Source: Methylobacterium sp. J-030
Lineage (GTDB): Bacteria > Pseudomonadota > Alphaproteobacteria > Rhizobiales > Beijerinckiaceae
Direction of reading: 5' to 3'
DNA length: 64,000 nt
Assembly (NCBI RefSeq): GCF_022829545.1
Contig: NZ_JAKSYM010000322.1
Coordinates: 21,928 to 85,927, forward strand
Part shown: one piece after another, positions 57,313-64,000 of the stretch
Numbering within the stretch: position 1 is the stretch's first letter
Layout: every line of letters begins with the position of its first letter
Position numbers and translations under genes: made by a program
Notes under the pieces: model-generated
Database searches by the model: none
The model's input: only the letters and a program-made list of their open reading frames with translations
What the model was told of the DNA's origin: nothing

Positions 57313-57852
57313 TCAGGCGGCCTCGACCTTGCGGCTGCGCCCGCGGCCCCCGGCGGCCGCATTTCGACGCCGGCCCTGCGGGGCGCCGGAGGTGGCGGCG
57401 TCGTCCGCGGGCTCGTTGTCCTGATCGGCCTGCTGGCCGCGGCCGGGCTGACCGAGGCCGAGGCTCTTGGCCAGCGCCGAGCGCTGCGCCGAGTAATTTG
57501 CCGACGTGGTCGGGTAATCGGCCGGCAGTCCGAACCGGTCGCGGTAGCTCTGCGGGTCCAGGCCGTGCTTGGTGAGGTGACGCTTCAGCGTCTTGTACGA
57601 CTTGCCGTCGATGAAGCTGACCAGCCCGTCGGGCCGGATCGATTTGCGGATCTGGGCGGGTGTCGGCCGCTCGACAGTGTCGGCGGCCGGAGCGGCCGGA
57701 CCGGATCCGATCGAATTCAATGCGCTGTGGATGCTCGTGATCAGGGCAGGCAATTCGGCCGAGGGCAGCGAGTTGTTGGAGACGTAGGCCGCGACGACGT
57801 CCACGGTCCGTTCGATAAAATCCAGTTGGGATGTCGGCGCAGCGTCGGACAT
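57313..57852 (-). CDS. MucR/Ros-family transcriptional regulator, zinc cysteine lost
   Basis: A 179-residue MucR-type regulator. The N-terminal ~60 residues (FIERTVDVVAAYVSNNSLPSAELPALI) mediate oligomerisation in this family and the conserved core IRPDGLVSFIDGKSYKTLKRHLTKHGLDPQSYRDRFGLPADYP forms the DNA-binding region. In canonical Ros/MucR the core starts with a metal-binding Cys just before the D-G-K; here it is Ser (VSFIDGK), checked in the DNA. The C-terminus is arginine- and glycine-rich. It should act as a global repressor-like nucleoid-binding protein of AT-rich targets. AAGGAAAG precedes the ATG at 57852. Confidence 0.88.
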   Translation of the reverse strand: MSDAAPTSQLDFIERTVDVVAAYVSNNSLPSAELPALITSIHSALNSIGSGPAAPAADTVERPTPAQIRKSIRPDGLVSFIDGKSYKTLKRHLTKHGLDPQSYRDRFGLPADYPTTSANYSAQRSALAKSLGLGQPGRGQQADQDNEPADDAATSGAPQGRRRNAAAGGRGRSRKVEAA

Positions 57853-58287
57853 TCTCTCTTTCCTTGCCTTAAAACCTGGTTGGGTCCCCTCTTTTCGCGA
57901 GTTAAGACACCGACCGGAAAAAGCAAGGTCATCCTGATATCGCTCCGTGCCTAAACAAAAGTCTAAGTATGCATCCACCGTCCATACATACAGGGTGCGG
58001 TTGCATTGGCGACATTTGGACCGCACTTCCCGGCCGCTTTATCGCGGTCCGTCGGCCGAATGCTGCGCGGATCCGGAAAGCAAGTTTTCGTTGATGGGAG
58101 AGACCTTTACCCCCAAGGGCCGCCCTAGTCTCGGGCGGTCCTGCGACCGGGTTTATCGATCTGTCGGCAAGAACTGCAGCCCGCGCGCAAGATTTCGTGA
58201 AAAATCTGCGTGGCTGCGACATTCGGTGCCATCACGCGATCGATTGATTCGCGCGCCACCAACCTCAGGTCATCCCATCGCGGGGGT
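57853..58287. promoter_or_regulatory. Promoter region of the MucR-type gene
   Basis: About 435 bp with several AT-rich segments (57940-58020, 58080-58110, 58185-58215). MucR regulators usually bind AT-rich DNA in their own promoter, so this is the likely site of autoregulation. AGATTT and AAATCT form an inverted repeat near 58190-58206. No gene seen. Confidence 0.4.
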
Positions 58288-59499
58288 TCACGCGAAGGTC
58301 TTGCGTGGATCGAACGCGTCGCGCACCGCCTCGCCTGCAAAGACCAGCAGGCTCAGCATCACGGCGATCACCAAGAAGCCCGTGAGGCCGAGCCAGGGGG
58401 CCGTGAGGTTGTCCTTGCCCTGCGCCAAGAGTTCCCCGAGCGAGGGCGAGCCCGGCGGCAGGCCGAAGCCGAGGAAGTCCAGGGAGGTCAGCGTCGTGAT
58501 CGATCCGTTCAGGATGAACGGCAGGAAGGTCAGCGTCGCCACCATGGCGTTCGGCAACAGGTGCACGGTCATGATGCGAAGATTCGACAGGCCCAGCGCC
58601 CGGGCGGCGCGGACGTATTCGAAGTTCCGGGCGCGCAAAAACTCCGCGCGCACGACGCTCACCAGCGCCACCCAGGAGAACAGCAGCATGATCCCAAGCA
58701 GCACGAAGAAGCCCGGGGCGATGAAGGCCGAGATGATGATGATGAGATAGAGGGTCGGGATCCCGCCCCAGACCTCGATGAAGCGCTGGAAGGCGAGATC
58801 GACCCAGCCGCCGAAATAGCCCTGCACGGCGCCCGCCACCACGCCGATCGCCGAGGAGACCGCCGCCAGGATCAGGCCGAACAGCACCGAGATCCGGAAG
58901 CCATAGATCACCCGCGCCAGCACGTCCCGGGTGGTGTTGTCGGTGCCGAGCCAGTGCCAGGGGATGTCGGCGCAGGTCGCGCCGCCGAGCTTCTCCGCCA
59001 CCGGCTTGCACTGCGCGTCGGTCAGCATCCAGGTCGGCGGCGACGGCGAGGGGGTCGGTAGATCCTCGTTGATCGTGTCGTAGGAGAACGGGATCGGCGG
59101 CCAGAGCGCCCAACCGTTCCCGGCGATTTCGTTTCGAATTTCGGAGGAGCGGTAATCGGTCTGCGCGAGGAAGCCGCCGAACTTCTCCTCCGGATAGTCG
59201 ACCAGCACGGGGACCAGCCACTCGCCCTTGTAGGACAGGAGGATCGGCCGGTCGTTTGCGATGAACTCGGCGAACAAGCTGAGGACGAACAGGGTCGTGA
59301 AGATCAGGAACGACACATAGCCGAGGCGGTTGCGGCGGAAATTGTCGAGGCGGCGCCGGTTGAGCGGTGACAGGCCGCGCCGTCCCGCCGGGGCGAGCGG
59401 CGGGGGCGCGCCCTCGTCCGGCCGCAGGAGGATCGGCTGGGCACCGGGCATCGGCGCCGGCACGGCCGTGCTCTCGCCTGGGCGGGCGACTTCGTTCAT
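58288..59499 (-). CDS. yejE: ABC transporter permease, YejE type
   Basis: A 403-residue inner-membrane permease. After an N-terminal cytoplasmic lead (about 1-55) and one span (about 62-80) comes a long periplasmic loop with YKGEWLVPVLVDYPEEKFGG, characteristic of YejE, then HWLGTDNTTRDVLARVIYGFR and the EAA-type loop VRAARALGLSNLRIM. YejABEF takes up microcin C and oligopeptides. Here neither yejA, yejB nor yejF lies next to it. The ATG at 59499 has GGGAG upstream. Confidence 0.88.
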   Translation of the reverse strand: MNEVARPGESTAVPAPMPGAQPILLRPDEGAPPPLAPAGRRGLSPLNRRRLDNFRRNRLGYVSFLIFTTLFVLSLFAEFIANDRPILLSYKGEWLVPVLVDYPEEKFGGFLAQTDYRSSEIRNEIAGNGWALWPPIPFSYDTINEDLPTPSPSPPTWMLTDAQCKPVAEKLGGATCADIPWHWLGTDNTTRDVLARVIYGFRISVLFGLILAAVSSAIGVVAGAVQGYFGGWVDLAFQRFIEVWGGIPTLYLIIIISAFIAPGFFVLLGIMLLFSWVALVSVVRAEFLRARNFEYVRAARALGLSNLRIMTVHLLPNAMVATLTFLPFILNGSITTLTSLDFLGFGLPPGSPSLGELLAQGKDNLTAPWLGLTGFLVIAVMLSLLVFAGEAVRDAFDPRKTFA

Positions 59500-59585
59500 C
59501 GCGGGAGGCTCCCGGGCTGGCGCGGGGGCGTCCGGCCCGCGCGGCGGGTCGCGCGCTCGGCGCATCTCAAGCTCAAGCGCGGGTT

Positions 59586-59784
59586 CCCCGCGCCCCGTTT
59601 GCGGGGAGAGGCCCGTACGGACCTCGTCGTCCGTACGGGAAGCGCAGGCGAAGCCGGAGCGACGGTGAGGGGGCGGCTCCGGAAGAGACTGGTCCGTTCA
59701 GGCCCCCTCACCGTCGGCTGCCGCCTCGCCGCGCTCCCCGACAAGGGGGAGACGCGGCCCTCTCCCCGCAAGCGGGGCGCGGGG
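59586..59784. repeat. Composite palindromic element (nested inverted repeats)
   Basis: Outer 25-bp arms 59586-59610 and 59760-59784 are inverted with one mismatch. Inside lie two perfect inverted repeats: CCCGTACGGAC (59612-59622) with GTCCGTACGGG (59629-59639), and GACGGTGAGGGGGC (59661-59674) with GCCCCCTCACCGTC (59702-59715). It occupies the spacer upstream of yejE. Confidence 0.85.
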
Positions 59785-59826
59785 ATTCCTCCCCGCATAC
59801 CGGGAGGCCGGTGGCTGCCATCCCCC

Positions 59827-60303
59827 TCAGACGTCGAGCCGAGTCGCGGTGCCCTCGATCTCGCTCGGGCGCAGGCCGCCGCTGCGCTCCATCCAGCGGC
59901 GCAGCAGGCGGACGTTGCGGCGGTTGGCCTTGAAGGCGGCGTCGAACAGATCGCCCGCGATCGGCACCGCGCCGATCAGCCCGTCGAAGGCGACGTTGAG
60001 CCCCATCCGGGTCAGCAGCCAGCGCGGCGCCCCGAGGCGCCGGGCCTCGTAGACGATGAACGACGAGATCACCATGCCGGCCACGTCGCCGATCACCGGC
60101 ACGAGGCCGATCAGCGCGTCGAAGCCGACCCGCCGGTTGATGCCCGGGATCACGAAGGCCGTGTCCATCAGGTGGGCCAGCGTCTCCAGCCGGGCGAGGC
60201 TCGCCTCGCGGCCGAGATCCGCCGACAGGAACGGCGGCCGGCCGCCGGAAGAGGTCTCGGCCCGGGCGAAGCGTCCGGTCGGGGGGGCCTGGGTGAAATC
60301 CAT
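59827..60303 (-). CDS. DUF4112 protein
   Basis: A 158-residue protein of the DUF4112 family. Conserved pieces: RLETLAHLMDTAFVIPG, RRVGFDALIGLVPVIGDVAGMVISSFIVYEARRLGAP, and VAFDGLIGAVPIAGDLFDAAFKANRRN. Two glycine-rich hydrophobic segments suggest a small inner-membrane protein. Function unknown. The start at 60303 (MDFTQAPP) is preferred; another in-frame ATG lies eight codons upstream, and neither has a strong ribosome site. Confidence 0.83.
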   Translation of the reverse strand: MDFTQAPPTGRFARAETSSGGRPPFLSADLGREASLARLETLAHLMDTAFVIPGINRRVGFDALIGLVPVIGDVAGMVISSFIVYEARRLGAPRWLLTRMGLNVAFDGLIGAVPIAGDLFDAAFKANRRNVRLLRRWMERSGGLRPSEIEGTATRLDV

Positions 60304-60384
60304 GGTTGCGGTCCGTGGGAAAGCCATCGCGTTCAACGATGTGGCCCCCCGGTCGGATCCCCGCAAGGAAGAGGCGTGCCTCCC

Positions 60385-61539
60385 TCATGGCCGGCTCGGA
60401 GCGAGCCCGCTCATCCGGTCGAGGGCGGCGTCCAGGGTGGCGTCGTCCTTGGCGAAGCAGAGGCGCACGAGCGTTCGCACGGAGGCGTCGGGGTAGAAGG
60501 CGCTCACCGGGATCGCCGCCACGCCGTGTCGGGTGACGAGCGCCTCGCAGAACGCCGCGTCATTCTCTGGGCCGAGGCCCGCAATGTCGATGTTGAGGAA
60601 CCACGTGGCCTGTGCGGGCAACACGGAAAAACCCAGCGCCCGCAGGCCGCCGGCCAGCCGGTTCCGGGACCGGGCATAGCCCGCCCGCATGGCGTCGAAC
60701 CAGTCCGGCGGCTTGGCGAGGCCGTAGGCCACCGCCTCCTGAAGGTTCGGCGGCGTGGTGAAGGTGAGGAACTGGTGCGCCTTGGCCAACCCCTGCATCA
60801 GCCGGGCCTCGGCCATCACGAAGCCGACCTTCCAGCCGGTGAGCGAGAAGATTTTTCCGGCCGAACCGATCTTCACCGTCCGCTCGCGCATGCCGGGCAG
60901 CGCCATGAGCGGCGTGTGGCGCGCGCCGTCGAACACCACGTGCTCCCAGACCTCGTCGCAGACCGCGGTCACGTCGAACTGACGGCAGTACCAGGCCAGC
61001 AGCGCGAGGTCGTCCTGCGCGAACAGGCTGGCGCCGGGGTTGAGCGGGTTGTTCAGCACAACCACCCGGGTGCGGTCGCCGAAGGCCGCCGCGAGGGCGG
61101 CCTCGTCGAGGCGGAAGGCCGGCGGCGTCAGGGTCACGACCCGCGGCACGCCCCCCGCGCGCCGGACCAGCGGCAGGTAGGCGTCGTACAGAGGTGCGAA
61201 CAGCACGACCTCGTCGCCGGGCTCGATCAGGGCCAGCAGCGCGCCGGCCAGCGCCTCCGTGGCGCCGGAGGTCACCATCACCTCGGTCTCGGGATCCAGG
61301 GCGAGGCCCTGGTGCCGTTCGTAATGCGCCGCCACCGCCGCGCGCAGGGCCGGCACGCCCATCATCGGCGGGTACTGGTTCCATCCGTCCACCAGGGCCC
61401 GGGCGCCGTGCCGGCGGATGTCGGCGGGTCCGGGATCGTCCGGAAAACCCTGGCCGAGATTGATCGCGCCGTGGGCCCGGGCGAGCCGCGACATCGTCTC
61501 GAACACCGTGGTGGGCAGCGTCGCGAAGGCCGGGTTCAT
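60385..61539 (-). CDS. Class I/II PLP-dependent aminotransferase
   Basis: A 384-residue fold-type I aminotransferase. INLGQGFPDDPGP near the start, VTSGATEALAGALLAL for cofactor binding, VVLNNPLNPGAS, CDEVWEHVVF, and SAGKIFSLTGWKVGF with the PLP-binding Lys229. This set is typical of the methionine/kynurenine aminotransferase-like group (YbdL/KAT type). The ATG at 61539 (MNPAFATLP) is chosen over an upstream in-frame start. Substrate not fixed by the sequence. Confidence 0.88.
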   Translation of the reverse strand: MNPAFATLPTTVFETMSRLARAHGAINLGQGFPDDPGPADIRRHGARALVDGWNQYPPMMGVPALRAAVAAHYERHQGLALDPETEVMVTSGATEALAGALLALIEPGDEVVLFAPLYDAYLPLVRRAGGVPRVVTLTPPAFRLDEAALAAAFGDRTRVVVLNNPLNPGASLFAQDDLALLAWYCRQFDVTAVCDEVWEHVVFDGARHTPLMALPGMRERTVKIGSAGKIFSLTGWKVGFVMAEARLMQGLAKAHQFLTFTTPPNLQEAVAYGLAKPPDWFDAMRAGYARSRNRLAGGLRALGFSVLPAQATWFLNIDIAGLGPENDAAFCEALVTRHGVAAIPVSAFYPDASVRTLVRLCFAKDDATLDAALDRMSGLAPSRP

Positions 61540-61884
61540 GCGGGACGGAACGGGCGGTCGTGCCGGAACGGGCTCAGCATGGCCGGGCTGTAGCACGGGC
61601 GCGCGGGAATGAGGAATGTGCGCCGCCGCACAGACGCATCGTGCCGCCGGAAACGGATGGCTGACGAATGTTGACTTTCATCACTCGTATCGTAGGTTTC
61701 CCTCACGGCCGGAACGGCACATCCTCTGACGGGGCTTCGCCCCCTCGCCCCGTCATCAGGATGCCGCTCCGGTCCTCGTGAAGGACCATCGACTTGCGGG
61801 TCGGTGGTCCTTTCGACGTTTCGGGGCCACGCTTCCGGCAGGGCCGCCCCCGCTCGATCGCCCGTGGCCGTTCCGGAGCCGACG

Positions 61885-62064
61885 ATGCCGACGGTCTCGC
61901 GCTGCCTTCTCCTCGCCCTGCTGATTGCGGGTCTCGGCGTCGCCTTGCGGGGCGCCCTGCCGGTGACGCCCGTGGACGGCGCGTTCCGGGCGGTGCTGCG
62001 CGCCTACGCGTCCCCGCAATCCGCGGCCCCTCCGGGATCCGGGGACCGTCAGCAACACGACTGA
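61885..62064 (+). CDS. Small exported or membrane protein, hypothetical
   Basis: A 59-residue protein with a short N-terminal hydrophobic segment (RCLLLALLIAGLGVALRG) and a polar tail. It could be a signal peptide or single span. GGAG precedes the ATG at 61885. No family. Support comes only from the ribosome site and composition. Confidence 0.42.
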   Translation: MPTVSRCLLLALLIAGLGVALRGALPVTPVDGAFRAVLRAYASPQSAAPPGSGDRQQHD

Positions 62065-62349
62065 AACCTCGCCGCCCTAGTGACGGCGCATTGGGCGGGC
62101 ACCGATCGCACGCCGACCGGGCGGCGAAGATGTCGCCGCGGTCATGAGCCGTACAGGCCCCAGATAACGTTATGGGCTTAGGCTTCACGCCGGGGGTCGT
62201 TTCCGCCCCGGTGCGATACGGGACGGAAACGGTCTCAGACCCAGTCTCCGGGACCGGCGTCGCGGGGGCCGGTACAGGGGTTCGGATACGCGGAAACGGG
62301 GCCTTCCATCGGAGCGACCGCCTCGGCTCCCGTCAGACATGAGTCAGCC

Positions 62350-63735
62350 ATGAACGAGAGTTCACCGATCCGGACCGACACGGCCCGCGCCTACCAGCCC
62401 GGCGAGGCACCCGTGCGCGATGTCCGGCGGCGGCGGTTCCGGCCGATCCGCTGGCTCCTGATCCTGGTGCTGCTCGCCGGCGCCGGGGCGATCGGCCATC
62501 GCCTGTACGAGGCCCGGACCGACAAGGGGGCCGAGCCCGCCATGGCCCACAAGGGCGGCGGACGCGGCGGCCGGCACGGCGGAGCCGACATGCCGCAGGC
62601 GGTGGGCATCGCCTCCGTCACGACCGGCGACATGCCGGTCGTACTCCAGGGCCTCGGCACGGTGACGCCGCTCGCCACCGTGACGGTGAAGTCGCAGATC
62701 AGCGGCTACCTCACGCAGGTGCAGTTCCGGGAAGGTCAGAATGTGAAGGCCGGCGACGAGCTCGCCCGGATCGACTCGCGACCCTACGAGGCCTTGCTCG
62801 CCCAGTACCAGGGCCAGCTCGCCCGCGACCAGGCGCTCCTCCAGAACTCGAAGCTCGATTTGCAGCGCTACCAGACGCTGAACCGGCAGGATTCGATCTC
62901 GAAGCAGAACGTCGACACGCAGGCCGCGCTGGTGAAGCAGAACGAGGGCACGGTGGCGGCCGACCAGGCGCTGGTCGACCAGCAGAAGCTCAACATCGCC
63001 TACACCCACATCACGTCGCCGGTGGACGGCCGGGTCGGCCTGCGGCAGGTCGACCAGGGCAACTACATCTCGGCGGCCTCGACGGCGATCGTGGTGGTGA
63101 CCCAGCTCCACCCGATCTCGGTGGTGTTCACCCTGCCGGAGGACGACGTCGCGCGGGTGATGCGGCAGGTGCGGGCGGGCGCCACGCTCACCGTGCGGGC
63201 CTACGACCGCGGCGACGCCCACGAGATCGCCACCGGGCGGCTCGACACGGTCGACAACCAGATCGACACGACCACCGGCACGGTGAAGCTGCGCGCGCTG
63301 TTCGACAACGCCGACGAGGAGCTGTTCCCGAACCAGTTCGTCAACGCGAAGCTCACCGTCGACACGGTGCGGAACGCCACGCTGGTGCCGAATGCCGGCC
63401 TGCTCCAGGGCACGCCCGGCACCTACGTCTACCTGATGGACGGGGCCAACAAGGTCACGGTCCGGCCGATCAAGACCGGCGAGACCGACGGGACCACCAC
63501 CGTGGTGGTCTCGGGGCTGAAGGCGGGGGATCGCGTCGTCACCGACGGCACCGATCGGCTGAAGGACGGCGCGCCGGTCCGGATCACCGAGGGTACGCAG
63601 GCGGCCGCGGGCGACGGCAAGGCCGCGGAGTCGAAGCCCGATGGCAAGGGTGAGGCGAAGCCGGCCGAGGCCGCGGCGGATGCGCAGGGGACAGCGGAGG
63701 GCGGTCGTCGGCACCGGCGCCGTCAGGCGGAGTGA
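62350..63735 (+). CDS. mdtA: RND efflux periplasmic adaptor, MdtA type
   Basis: A 461-residue membrane-fusion protein. One N-terminal span (about 33-50), a glycine/histidine-rich linker, then lipoyl halves around a coiled-coil hairpin: GTVTPLATVTVKSQISGYLTQV, LLAQYQGQLARDQALLQNSKLDL and YTHITSPVDGRVGLRQVDQGNYI, followed by the beta-barrel and a long Lys/Glu/Ala-rich tail (about 420-461). It would link an RND pump (MdtB/C-like) to an outer-membrane channel for drug or metabolite export. The pump gene is expected just beyond the right edge. Confidence 0.9.
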   Translation: MNESSPIRTDTARAYQPGEAPVRDVRRRRFRPIRWLLILVLLAGAGAIGHRLYEARTDKGAEPAMAHKGGGRGGRHGGADMPQAVGIASVTTGDMPVVLQGLGTVTPLATVTVKSQISGYLTQVQFREGQNVKAGDELARIDSRPYEALLAQYQGQLARDQALLQNSKLDLQRYQTLNRQDSISKQNVDTQAALVKQNEGTVAADQALVDQQKLNIAYTHITSPVDGRVGLRQVDQGNYISAASTAIVVVTQLHPISVVFTLPEDDVARVMRQVRAGATLTVRAYDRGDAHEIATGRLDTVDNQIDTTTGTVKLRALFDNADEELFPNQFVNAKLTVDTVRNATLVPNAGLLQGTPGTYVYLMDGANKVTVRPIKTGETDGTTTVVVSGLKAGDRVVTDGTDRLKDGAPVRITEGTQAAAGDGKAAESKPDGKGEAKPAEAAADAQGTAEGGRRHRRRQAE

Positions 63736-63776
63736 GTTCGGGGTTGGCGCGCGCTAGCCGCTTCACCCCCTCCCCC

Positions 63777-63930
63777 CTCTGCGGGGGAGGGTGGCCGCCG
63801 ACGGGGGTTGGGAGCGGGGCGCCCGGCTTCCGGACGAGACGTGGCCTTCATGAAGCTCATCGCTTCATTCTGCACCGTCGCCCGCCTCTCCCGACTCTAG
63901 CTGACGCGCGGGCCACCCTCCCCCGCAGAG
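63777..63930. repeat. Inverted repeat pair downstream of mdtA
   Basis: A perfect 20-bp inverted repeat, 63777-63796 against 63911-63930 (core CTCTGCGGGGGAGGGTGGCC), separated by about 114 bp. The left arm core also occurs at 19583-19606. It lies between mdtA and the expected pump gene. Confidence 0.8.
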
Positions 63931-64000
63931 TGGGCGGGAAGGCGGTACGCCCGTCGTGAACCCACCCCGCCTCCTCATCATGCGGCCGGTCGCCACTCCG

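Overview
The window looks like chromosome from a high-GC alphaproteobacterium, most likely a Methylobacterium-type member of the Hyphomicrobiales. The pointers are a GC-rich genome with very strong third-position G/C, a DUF6894-type small protein, a MucR/Ros regulator, Omp25/31-type barrels, an NdvA-like glucan exporter, and the order pal-cpoB-tilS-ftsH with glmM nearby. Species cannot be fixed from the sequence alone. I saw no tRNA, rRNA, CRISPR array, intact transposase or prophage module.

0-5.6 kb: the first 479 codons of a molybdopterin oxidoreductase that runs off the left edge, a homoserine-dehydrogenase-like/SAF oxidoreductase, several small Methylobacterium-type proteins and a single-domain response regulator. 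5.6-12.1 kb: a large subtilisin (S8) autotransporter interrupted by one in-frame amber codon, divergent from an AraC-family regulator. 12.5-18.4 kb: a metallophosphoesterase, a three-gene membrane operon (ArsB-like, DMT, membrane-anchored TAXI protein), and a peptide-deformylase-like protein that has lost two metal ligands. 18.4-28.2 kb: a decayed TonB-dependent receptor, NdvA-like ABC exporter, a MotA/MotB-like pair, a CAP-domain lipoprotein, a large MscS channel, an HNH nuclease and a broken Uma2 gene.

29.8-38.5 kb: the most island-like part. Consecutive genes encode an NAD-sugar epimerase, a three-domain fusion (heptose-1-P nucleotidyltransferase, heptose bisphosphate phosphatase, P-loop kinase-like), an HddA-type heptose kinase and a GmhA-type isomerase. 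Together they could make GDP-D-glycero-alpha-D-manno-heptose. Three SAM methyltransferases and a GT2 glycosyltransferase follow, separated by AT-rich spacers with gene remnants. This suggests an acquired surface-glycan locus.

38.7-49 kb: an outer-membrane barrel, YjbR, then glmM, TauE, YagU, ftsH, tilS, cpoB and pal on the minus strand (envelope and translation housekeeping). 49-64 kb: a second single-domain response regulator, divergent WcbI and GSCFA genes (glycan-related), a BrnT/BrnA toxin-antitoxin pair, nitroreductase, SHOCT protein, KdsD isomerase, GlcD-type oxidase, a MucR with a lost zinc cysteine, a YejE permease, an aminotransferase and an MdtA-type adaptor whose pump should lie just past the right edge. 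At least two families of GC-rich palindromic intergenic repeats are scattered through the window, several at convergent gene ends.
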